Assembly: GCA_041483455.1 (NCBI GenBank)
Contig: JBGPFS010000005.1
Coordinates: forward strand, 1-32,135
DNA: 32,135 bases
DNA from: JBGPFS01 sp041483455
GTDB lineage: Bacteria > Chloroflexota > Limnocylindria > Limnocylindrales > CSP1-4
Direction of reading: 5' to 3'
A program made the position numbers and the translations under genes. Below the pieces are notes generated by a model. It was given only the letters and a program-made list of their open reading frames with translations, was not told where the DNA came from and ran no database searches. Below, one piece after another: positions 7,950 through 16,298 of this stretch (within the stretch, counting starts at the first letter, position 1; the number at the start of each line of letters is the position of its first letter).

Positions 7950-8996
7950 TCAGACGAGGCGCTCGAGGTCGGCGATCGGGAGGACGACCTGGTCGTGGTC
8001 GTCGAGCTCGACGCGGGCCGCCTCCAGGTGGACGCCCGCCGCGAACCGGCGCTGACCGACCGCTTCGAGCCAGCGACCCTCGCGACCGATCCGCTCTCCG
8101 TGGCGGACACGGATCCAGCCCACCGGCGGGACCGGGGGATCGGCGGGCGGCTCGAACAGGAGGAGCGGAGGGTCGGTGACGATCCCGACCTGCTGGCCGG
8201 CCAGGCAGGCGAGGAGAGCCGAGATCGGCGTCGGGACCGGGCGCCGGAGGGTCCCGTCGAGGACGAGGACGGCGAACGGCACCCGCGGCTGGAGGCTGGC
8301 CCGCTGGCGGTCCTCCGAGGCCAGCAGGTCGCGCATGTCCTTGCCTGCCAGACCCGGCACGACGATGCCGCGGACGCCCATCGCCCGAGCCCGGCTGATC
8401 GCCTCGGAATCGATCCGCCCCGACGCGACGAGGATCGTCCCGGTCCGACTGACGTCGAGCGCTCCCCGAAGGCCCGCCTCGCTCGGCAGGATCTCGAGCC
8501 GGCCGCGCGTCGGACCGCCGGCCACGAACGCCCCCTCCAGGCCGTGGCCCTCGAAGGCCACCCCGATCGTCCGCCCGGCCACGACCTCGCGGACGATCCC
8601 GTCGGCCGGCACCTCGAGCGGCTCGAGGTGCTCGCCGGTCACGATCCGCCAGCGGCCCCGCTCCGCGTGGAGCAGCTCGCCGGCCGGGGCTCGCGGGCGA
8701 CGACGGCGCAGGACCGTCGACCCGACCTCGTGACCGTCGCCGGCCCACCAGTCGCCCGGCCGCAGGGAGCGCAGCTCAGATCCTTCCCCCGGGGCGGCCA
8801 GGGCGATCGGCGGCCCGACGTCGAGGCGTGGGTCGCGCCGGCGCTCTGCGAGCAGCACGCCCGCGGTCACGACCTCGCCGGAGCCGACGAGGATCCGATC
8901 GCCGGGCCCGATATCGAAGGCTGCCACGGGCGAGCCGACGACGAACCGGCGAGCGGGGACGAGCCCGAACCCGGGGCCCGGCTGCGCGGCGCTCAC
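7950..8996 (-). CDS. Conserved beta-rich protein of unknown function, partner of the MutL-like gene
   Basis: 348 residues from a GTG at 8996 that overlaps the stop of the mutL-like gene as GTGA. No enzyme signature, signal peptide or membrane segment is seen. The N-terminal third has short Gly/Val strands such as GDRILVGSGEVVTAG, resembling a lipoyl-like or barrel-sandwich fold. The middle (VPADGIVREVVAGRTIGVAFEGHGL) looks KOW/SH3-like. Next comes a Rossmann-like stretch with GTILVASGRIDSEAISRARAMGVRGIVVPGL, and then a basic C-terminal beta segment ending in VVLPIADLERLV. Similar proteins are, from memory, found beside MutL-like genes in Chloroflexota; function is unknown. A tight stoichiometric link to the upstream protein is inferred from translational coupling. 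Confidence 0.8.
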   Translation of the reverse strand: MSAAQPGPGFGLVPARRFVVGSPVAAFDIGPGDRILVGSGEVVTAGVLLAERRRDPRLDVGPPIALAAPGEGSELRSLRPGDWWAGDGHEVGSTVLRRRRPRAPAGELLHAERGRWRIVTGEHLEPLEVPADGIVREVVAGRTIGVAFEGHGLEGAFVAGGPTRGRLEILPSEAGLRGALDVSRTGTILVASGRIDSEAISRARAMGVRGIVVPGLAGKDMRDLLASEDRQRASLQPRVPFAVLVLDGTLRRPVPTPISALLACLAGQQVGIVTDPPLLLFEPPADPPVPPVGWIRVRHGERIGREGRWLEAVGQRRFAAGVHLEAARVELDDHDQVVLPIADLERLV

Positions 8997-10585
8997 GACT
9001 CGATCCCGGCCCACAGGGCCCCCTGCCAGGCCGCCAGGAGGGCCCGCCGGCGGTCGGCGCGCTCGGGGAGGCGAAGGGGGACGTCGCGCAGGTCGACCAG
9101 CAGCCCGCCGAGGCCCCCACCGACCTCCAGCCGGAACTGACGACCGCGGATCCCGAGATCGACCTGATCGCGGAAGCGGAGCTCGGCGGTCGCGAGCTGG
9201 CCGGGGGGCAGGTCGACGAGCTGGAGTCCGCCGGGGACGAGGTCGAGCTCGCTCGTCCCGGCGTCGCCCCGGACGCTCAGCCGACCCGCATTCCGGCCGG
9301 CCCGCAGGCCCCGCGGCACGACGACGCTGCCGAGCGGCGCCAGCAGGTCGTCGCCGAGCTCCGCGAGGAGGGCTCGCCGCTCCCCGTCGTCGGACACGGC
9401 CCCGATCGGCCCGAGGAGGCGGGCATGATCCCAGGCGAGCTGGCTGACACCCGGTCGCCGAACGGTGTCCGCCACGGCCAGGGCGAGCGCGGGACCGGGC
9501 GCCACCGCCCAGGCGCCCCCGACCAGGACGATCAGATCGGGCGCCGGGCGGGCCGAGATGGCCGGCGTGGCCGCGACGAGCCGTTCGAGCGCGGCCCGGG
9601 CCGCCGCATGCCGGATCAGGGCTCCGGCGCCGTGAGCCTCGCCCCAGGGCGCGATCCGGAGCTCGCGCAGCCGGTCGCGCATCCGGTAGCGATCGAGCGG
9701 GATCGAGGACCAGGCGAGGACCCCGTCGACGAGCGCATCGTCCAGCTCCGCCGGCACGAGGCCGGCCTCGCCGACGATCGCGGGCTCTCCCTCGGATCCG
9801 TCCGGGCCGGCGAGGACCCGGAGGCCCCCGTCGAAGCCGATCTCGACGACCTCGACCCGCCGATCGAGGACGGCCGCCAGGTCGATCGCCGCGCGGACGA
9901 TCGCGTGACGCCCGTCGTCGGCGCCCGGATGGAGCGCGTCGAGCACGCGCCGGAGCCCCGATCCCGGTGGCTCTCCGGCGTTCGGACCGGGCGCGATGAG
10001 CGGGCCTTCGCCGTCGGGAGTCCGGAAGTCCCCGGCCAGGTCGCCGAGGGGGCCGAGCAGGACGATCGGGACGCCCGGATCCCGTTCGGCGATCGCACCC
10101 GCCACGAGCGCCAGCCGGGCGATCGTCGCCCGGTCCTCCGAGGATGCCGGCTCCGGGGCGGCGACCGCGATGACGACGACCGCTCGATCGAGACCGGCCC
10201 GGGTGAGGCCGATGGCGTCGTCCGCCTCGAGGCTCGCGCCGAGGGTCCGCCAGCCCGCCCGTCCGGCCAGCGCCCCGACCGCCGCGCGCTCGCGCTCGGT
10301 CGTCGCCAGCACGGCGAGCGTCGGCTCGGGACGGGACCCGGTTTCGAGTCGAGGCCAGCGCGCCAGCGCGCCATCGTCCGCCCCGAGTCGCGCCGCAAGC
10401 TCGACGTCCGCCGTCCGGAGCCGCTCGATCAGGAGGGCCAGGACCGCCTCCGGGTCCGCCGACGCCGGGGCCTGTGTCGCAGCGAGCAGCCGGCGCGTCC
10501 GCCCGACGGGACCGACGATCGCGGCCGCGAACGTGGCGGTCCCCCGGTCGACGGCGAAGGCGGCTCCGGACCGGTCGATCGTCAC
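8993..10585 (-). CDS. MutL/GlmL-like ASKHA-fold protein (mutase-associated family)
   Basis: 530 residues from a GTG at 10585. The N-terminus carries a phosphate-loop-like DRGTAT (13-18), close to the DxGxT of ASKHA ATPases. A second motif LIVLVGGAW in the C-terminal half resembles the adenosine loop, and a long conserved-looking C-terminal block includes LLGPIGAV, APLGSVVVPRG, LVDLPPGQLATAELRFRD and a DVPLRLPERADRRRALLAAWQ end. This layout matches the GlmL/MutL family named after a gene between the subunits of clostridial glutamate mutase, where it is thought to act as a chaperone or reactivase. No B12-dependent mutase gene lies in this window, so that role is unproven here. It is unrelated to DNA mismatch repair MutL. 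Confidence 0.72.
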   Translation of the reverse strand: MTIDRSGAAFAVDRGTATFAAAIVGPVGRTRRLLAATQAPASADPEAVLALLIERLRTADVELAARLGADDGALARWPRLETGSRPEPTLAVLATTERERAAVGALAGRAGWRTLGASLEADDAIGLTRAGLDRAVVVIAVAAPEPASSEDRATIARLALVAGAIAERDPGVPIVLLGPLGDLAGDFRTPDGEGPLIAPGPNAGEPPGSGLRRVLDALHPGADDGRHAIVRAAIDLAAVLDRRVEVVEIGFDGGLRVLAGPDGSEGEPAIVGEAGLVPAELDDALVDGVLAWSSIPLDRYRMRDRLRELRIAPWGEAHGAGALIRHAAARAALERLVAATPAISARPAPDLIVLVGGAWAVAPGPALALAVADTVRRPGVSQLAWDHARLLGPIGAVSDDGERRALLAELGDDLLAPLGSVVVPRGLRAGRNAGRLSVRGDAGTSELDLVPGGLQLVDLPPGQLATAELRFRDQVDLGIRGRQFRLEVGGGLGGLLVDLRDVPLRLPERADRRRALLAAWQGALWAGIES

Positions 10586-10591
10586 CCGGTC

Positions 10592-10597
10592 ATGCTA
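10592..10597 (-). promoter_or_regulatory. Possible -10 box for the mutL-like gene in leaderless position
   Basis: TAGCAT on the minus strand ends 6 bases before the GTG start, the same spacing as the TACCCT before tsaE. The upstream -35 region (around 10615-10621) shows no consensus. Confidence 0.4.
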
Positions 10598-10631
10598 CCC
10601 GGCGTGGAGTCCCGATGGGATCGGCCAGCGT

Positions 10632-10689
10632 CCCGGGCTCCTCGCGGCGTCGGCGCCCTCGCCGCCGATCGGCCGCTGCCGCGCCCGGG
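10632..10689 (-). terminator. Long imperfect GC-rich hairpin directly after a stop codon
   Basis: Arms CCCGGGC (10683-10689) and GCCCGGG (10632-10638) flank a second pair GCGGC/GCCGC with a small bulge, giving a 58-base structured element that begins right after the stop of the small upstream gene. It is placed to end the cdaA operon before the mutL-like promoter. No T-run follows, so terminator function is inferred from position only. Confidence 0.35.
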
Positions 10690-10983
10690 TCAGGCGTCGA
10701 ACTCGCCGTCCTCTTCGTCGAGATCCTCGAGCCGCTCGATCAGCTGCTCGATCCCCTCGTCATCGGTCAGGAGCTCGGTGGCCGAGCTGACGTCGCCCCC
10801 GAAGAGCCGGTGGAGCGTCGGGTCGAAGAACAGCATCGCCGCGCTCCCGAGGGGTCGGTACGGGCGGCTGGCGTGGAGGAAGTGGACCGCCGGCCCGGCC
10901 AGGCCCCGTAGATGGATCTCCCGGGCCACCTGCTCGACGAGGTCGTCGCGCTGCTCCTCGGTCCGTTCGGGCGGGAAGGTCAT
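10690..10983 (-). CDS. Small acidic protein of unknown function
   Basis: 97 residues. The ATG at 10983 overlaps the macro-domain gene stop as ATGA, which argues that it is a real translated gene. The protein has a charged N-terminus (PPERTEEQRDDLVEQVAREI), a central segment with LAGPAVHFLHASRPYRPLGSAAMLFF at about 28-53 that is moderately hydrophobic, and a very acidic end (LIERLEDLDEEDGEFDA). I do not recognise a named family, though similar short proteins with a FLxxxRPLxFLGSQA-like core seem to occur in Chloroflexota. There are no Cys pairs and no signal peptide. It is the last gene of the cdaA operon and precedes a structured intergenic element. Confidence 0.7.
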   Translation of the reverse strand: MTFPPERTEEQRDDLVEQVAREIHLRGLAGPAVHFLHASRPYRPLGSAAMLFFDPTLHRLFGGDVSSATELLTDDEGIEQLIERLEDLDEEDGEFDA

Positions 10984-11543
10984 CGGTTGGCCCCGCGAGC
11001 GACGAGCGCCGGAGCCCCGGGCGCTCCGGGCGCGGAGGCCGCGAGGGCTTCGGCGAAGGCAGCGAAGGCAGCCGAGCCGCGCAGCGCGAAGATCACGGTC
11101 TCGATCCCCGGCGACCGCTCGAGCTCATCCCGGACCGCCGCGACGGTCAGCCGGGCAGCCTCGTCCAGAGGGAACCCGCCGACACCGGTCCCGAGGGCCG
11201 GGAGGGCGAGGCTGGTGACGGCCTGCTCGCGGGCCCGGGCCATGGCGCTCCGGACCGCGCGCTCGATCGCCGGGCCGCTCGTGCGTCGGTCGCGGTCGAG
11301 CGAGACCGCATGGATGACGAGCCGGGCGGCCAGCTGCCCGGCCGGGGTCACGATCGCGTCGCCGACCGAGACGGGCGCCTGGCGGACGGCTGCGAACTCG
11401 ATCTCGTCGCCACCGGTCCGCTTGAGCGCCCCGCCGACCCCGGTCGCCATCCACAGGCTCGGGTTCGCCGGGTTGACGATCGCGTCGACCTCGAGCTCAC
11501 AGATATCGCCGTGCCAGAGTTGGATGCGCGCCACCGATCTCAC
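10980..11543 (-). CDS. Macro domain (ADP-ribose-binding) protein
   Basis: 187 residues from a GTG at 11543 that overlaps the alr stop as GTGA; a GTG at 11534 is an alternative. It is a single macro domain: GDICELEVDAIVNPANPSL at 12-30 with the conserved Asn residues, the glycine-rich ATGVGGALKRTGG at 33-45, the VIHAV strand, and the second loop LPALGTGVGGFPLDEAAR at 114-131 that holds the diphosphate. Such proteins bind ADP-ribose or remove it from proteins or O-acetyl-ADP-ribose. The usual aspartate after the GG-V of MacroD-type hydrolases is Gly here, so hydrolase activity is uncertain. The C-terminus is a low-complexity Ala/Pro tail. Its place in a cell-wall operon gives no obvious substrate. 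Confidence 0.88.
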   Translation of the reverse strand: MRSVARIQLWHGDICELEVDAIVNPANPSLWMATGVGGALKRTGGDEIEFAAVRQAPVSVGDAIVTPAGQLAARLVIHAVSLDRDRRTSGPAIERAVRSAMARAREQAVTSLALPALGTGVGGFPLDEAARLTVAAVRDELERSPGIETVIFALRGSAAFAAFAEALAASAPGAPGAPALVARGANR

Positions 11544-12892
11544 CTCGAGGCGAGCGATCTGACGCCCGCGATGACCGAGCCGGCATGGTACACCCGGGAG
11601 AGGCGCCGGGACAGGTCCGTCACGACCTCCCACGGGATCGTGGTGCGGAGCCGCGCCAGGTCGGCGACGGTGATCTCCTCGGAACCCTGGGCGCCGATCA
11701 GGACGAAATCGTCGTCGACGCCGACCGGCGGTCCGGGGACGTCGGTCACGTCGGCCATCAGGGCATCCATCGCCACGGTCCCCACCAGCGGGACTCGCCG
11801 GCCCCGGACGAGCGCCTCGGCCCGGTTCGAGATCGAGCGGGGGATGCCATCCCCGTAGCCGAGGGGCAGCGTCGCGATCCGACTGGGACGTCCGGTCACG
11901 AAGCTCGGCCCGTAGCTGATGCCGGCTCCGGCCGGCAGGTCCGCGACGCGGATCGGTCGTGCCCGGAGCGAGAGGATCGGGCGGAGGCTCCGGGCGGGGA
12001 GACGTCGCGCTTCCGCGGCGGACAGGCCGTCTGGCAGGAGGCCGTAGGCGGCCAGCCCGATCCGAACGCCCTCGTACGCCGGGACACTCCCGGTCAGGAC
12101 GCCGCCGCTCGCCGCGAGGTGGCGGAGGTCGACCCGGAAGCCGCCGTCGGCGAGGAGTCGGGCCGCCTCGACGAACCGCTCGTCCTGGCCGCCCGAGCGA
12201 GCGTGGTCGACCGCCGACTGGAGGTGCGACCAGATCGCCACGAGGCGGACCGCGCGCGCCGCCGCGATCCGGGCCGCGGTCTCGCGGACACGCTCGACGG
12301 CGATGCCCGCCCGGCCGAGCCCGGTCTCGACCTCCAGGTGGACCTGGAGCGCCGGGCCGCGAGTGCCACCGGCCGCAGCCCCGGCGACTGCCGCAAGGGT
12401 CCGCTCCAGGATGACCGGATCGCTGGCGGTGATCGCGATCCGTCGCCGGGCCGCCTCCGGGGCGAGCGTCGGCGGGATCGGGAAGAGGACGAGGATCGGC
12501 AGCCGGATCCCTCCGTCGCGCAGCTCGCGCGCCTCGTCGAACGTGGCGACCGCGATCCCGTCCGCGAGCGGCGCGGCCGCGCCATCGGCCGCGCCGGTCT
12601 CGGCCGGTCCCGGCCGGGCCGCCGTGGCCGCGGGACCGGTGGCCGCGGGACCGGTGGCCAGACCGCGTTCCGGCCCGGTCTCCAGGGCCCGGGCGAGCGG
12701 GAGAGCGCCGTGGCCGTAGCCGTCCGCCTTGAGGACGACGTCGACCCGACAACCGGCCGGCAGGGCGCGCCGGATCGCCACCAGGTTCGCTCGGAACCGG
12801 TCGAGATCGACCGAGATCCAGGCCGTCCGGGCGAGGGGGGGCAGACCGGCAGCGGCGAGCGCCGCGTCCAGCGGACCCACCGGGTCGCTCAC
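11540..12892 (-). CDS. alr: Alanine racemase with a low-complexity insert
   Basis: 450 residues from a GTG at 12892 that overlaps the nnrD stop as GTGA. Alr interconverts L- and D-alanine for peptidoglycan. The N-terminal TIM barrel has the PLP lysine in VVLKADGYGHG (Lys55) and EVETGLGRAGI near 188-197. The C-terminal beta domain holds the second catalytic base in GISYGPSF (Tyr327), followed by LPLGYGDGIPRS and VGTVAMDALMADVTD. Residues about 71-109 are an Ala/Gly/Pro/Thr-rich stretch inserted right after the PLP-lysine helix, where the family normally runs directly into the AVAT strand. This makes the protein about 70 residues longer than usual. The insert contains a 15-base tandem repeat. 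Confidence 0.95.
   Translation of the reverse strand: MSDPVGPLDAALAAAGLPPLARTAWISVDLDRFRANLVAIRRALPAGCRVDVVLKADGYGHGALPLARALETGPERGLATGPAATGPAATAARPGPAETGAADGAAAPLADGIAVATFDEARELRDGGIRLPILVLFPIPPTLAPEAARRRIAITASDPVILERTLAAVAGAAAGGTRGPALQVHLEVETGLGRAGIAVERVRETAARIAAARAVRLVAIWSHLQSAVDHARSGGQDERFVEAARLLADGGFRVDLRHLAASGGVLTGSVPAYEGVRIGLAAYGLLPDGLSAAEARRLPARSLRPILSLRARPIRVADLPAGAGISYGPSFVTGRPSRIATLPLGYGDGIPRSISNRAEALVRGRRVPLVGTVAMDALMADVTDVPGPPVGVDDDFVLIGAQGSEEITVADLARLRTTIPWEVVTDLSRRLSRVYHAGSVIAGVRSLASR
12624..12659. repeat. 15-base tandem repeat inside alr
   Basis: The unit GTGGCCGCGGGACCG (plus strand) occurs twice head to tail (12624-12638, 12639-12653) with a third partial copy to 12659. It is in frame and encodes repeated Ala-Thr-Gly-Pro-Ala in the alr insert, so it probably arose by slippage. 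Confidence 0.85.
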
Positions 12893-13893
12893 GAGTCGTG
12901 GAACCCGAGCCGTCGTCCCCCGTTCTGCCGGGTCGCGATCGCCGCCAGTCGCTTGCGGACGAGGGTGATCTCGAGCGGCAGGTCCGAGGCCAGGATGCCG
13001 GCATCGCCGAGTCGGTCGCGGAGGACGTCGCCGGCGGTCCCGTGAAGGTGGACGCCGAGCCGGGCCGCATCGAACGGGGCGAGTCCCTGGGCCAGGAGGG
13101 CGCCGATCGTTCCGGCGAGGACATCTCCGGTCCCGCCCGACGCGAGACCCGGGTTCTCGAACGGCGCCCGGGTCAGCCGCCCGTCGGGCGCGGCGATCAC
13201 CGTCCGGGCTCCCTTGAGGACGACGACCTGCCGCCACCGGGCTGCGGCGTCTCGCACGGCGGTCGCCCGGGCGCCATCGTCGGCCGCAAGGTCGCCGTCG
13301 GCGTCCGGCTCGACGCCACTGGAGGCGCGGAGCCGGGCGAACTCGCCCGGGTGCGGGGTGAGGACGCACGGTCGCCCCACCGCCTCCCACCAGCCGTCGA
13401 CCGCCGCGAGCGAGCGGAGGGCCTCCGCGTCGAGGACGGCCGGCGCTGCAGTCGGCCCCTCATCGACCGCCAGGAGACCCCGGATGAGCGCCATCGTGGC
13501 GAGCCCCGGCCGAAGCCCGGGACCGATGACGAGGGCGTCGTGCTCGTGGTCGAGGATCCGGGCCAGGGCGTCCTCGGGCTCGACCTCCTCCACGTCGTCC
13601 TCGGGCAGGGCCATCGTGGTCGCCTCGACGACCTTGGCGGCGAAGAGCGGCTGGAGCGACTCCGGGACCGCGAGCGTCACGAGCCCCGCTCCCGCCCGGC
13701 CGGCGGCCCGGCAGACCAGCAGCGCGGCGCCCGCGTAATCGAGCGAACCGGCCAGCACGAGGAGCTTCCCGAACGTGCCCTTGTGTCCCCGCGGGTCGCG
13801 GATCGGCAGGAGCGCCGCGGCGACCCCGTCGGTCAGCTGCTCGAGCCCGGGATCGTCGGCCGCCGACGCCGGCGGCAGGGCCCGATCACCCAC
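12889..13893 (-). CDS. nnrD: ADP/ATP-dependent NAD(P)H-hydrate dehydratase
   Basis: 334 residues from a GTG at 13893, which overlaps the restored acpS stop by 8 bases. NnrD dehydrates damaged NAD(P)H hydrate in the cytoplasm. Ribokinase-like signatures are GHKGTFGKLLVLAGS (36-50), the LVIGPGL strand (121-127), LTPHPGEFARL (178-188), VVVLKGARTVI, and the anion-hole NPGLASGGTGDVLAGTIGALL (247-267). The N-terminal NnrE epimerase domain that is fused in E. coli is absent, and no stand-alone nnrE is seen in the window. Because of the indel in acpS, this frame is also open upstream into the acpS N-terminus, so an automated caller could report one 509-residue fusion (12889-14418); I consider that artefactual. 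Confidence 0.92.
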   Translation of the reverse strand: MGDRALPPASAADDPGLEQLTDGVAAALLPIRDPRGHKGTFGKLLVLAGSLDYAGAALLVCRAAGRAGAGLVTLAVPESLQPLFAAKVVEATTMALPEDDVEEVEPEDALARILDHEHDALVIGPGLRPGLATMALIRGLLAVDEGPTAAPAVLDAEALRSLAAVDGWWEAVGRPCVLTPHPGEFARLRASSGVEPDADGDLAADDGARATAVRDAAARWRQVVVLKGARTVIAAPDGRLTRAPFENPGLASGGTGDVLAGTIGALLAQGLAPFDAARLGVHLHGTAGDVLRDRLGDAGILASDLPLEITLVRKRLAAIATRQNGGRRLGFHDS

Positions 13894-14418
13894 GGCCGCT
13901 CGCCTCGTGAGGCGCCCGCAGGCGCTCGATCCGGGCCAGGACGCGCCGCTCGCGCTCGTCGAGCCGATCCTCGATGTCGGGTGGGAAGAGGTAGCGCCCA
14001 CTCGTCGATCGGATCCCGAAGGCGATCGCCACCGCGTAGTCGGACTCGTGGCTGATCGACAGGGCGATCCGCTCCATCCCGAGCTGCTCCGCCCGCGCCG
14101 CCGCCCGACCGTGCAGGCGGACGGCAGGCTGCCGGTGGGCAGCCGCTCGACCTCGATCTCGCGCCAGCCGATCCCGCGGACCCCGAGGCCGAGGACCTTG
14201 CTGACCGCTTCCTTCGCCGCCCACCGGCCGGCGAACGTCTCCGGCCGATCGCGCACGTAGCGCCGTTCGGCCGGCGTCAGGACGCGCTCCCCGAAGCGAG
14301 TCCCGAATCGCTCGAGCGCGGCCCGGATCCGGTCGACCTTGATGATGTCGATCCCGAGCTCGGACGTCCCCGTCGGGGCACCGGGGCCGGCGGGTCGGCT
14401 GCCCGCGGTGGCCGTCAT
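13886..14418 (-). pseudogene. acpS: Holo-[acyl-carrier-protein] synthase, broken by a one-base frameshift
   Basis: AcpS attaches 4'-phosphopantetheine to acyl carrier protein. The N-terminal part from the ATG at 14418 is in one frame (LGIDIIKVDRI, then FAGRWAAKEAVSKVLGLG with the metal-binding Glu). The rest (AVRLHGRAAARAEQLGM, then LSISHESDYAVAIAFG) is in another frame that stops at 13886. The switch falls at about 14131-14134, where adding one G to a GG pair on the coding strand gives an uninterrupted 177-residue protein. Everything else is conserved, so this is either a very recent mutation or a sequence error. About 45 residues beyond the usual AcpS end form a charged helical tail. It starts 2 bases after the glmS stop. 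Confidence 0.88.
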
Positions 14419-14420
14419 CG

Positions 14421-16250
<1,830 letters not shown>

Positions 16251-16298
16251 GCCGTGGTCGTTCTCCCTCGTCGCCCGGCAGCGCGTGGCCCGGCCGGG

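Noticed and set aside
8828..11218. Plus-strand open frame of about 796 codons opposite the mutL-like gene and neighbours
   Set aside because: Low-complexity shadow of minus-strand genes; the minus frames have recognisable motifs, coupled starts and stops, and promoters.
10980..13124. Minus-strand open frame of about 714 codons ending in the macro-domain gene
   Set aside because: Only the last 187 codons encode a macro domain; the rest is an out-of-frame reading of alr and nnrD.
14131..14140. Programmed ribosomal frameshift in acpS
   Set aside because: There is no slippery X-XXY-YYZ heptamer and no stimulatory structure evident; a simple missing G explains the data better.
16251..16298. Possible glmS riboswitch-ribozyme before glmS
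   Set aside because: The gap is only 48 bases, far too short for the glmS ribozyme (about 150 bases or more), and no matching core was seen. It holds only a GGCCGGGC-type palindrome.
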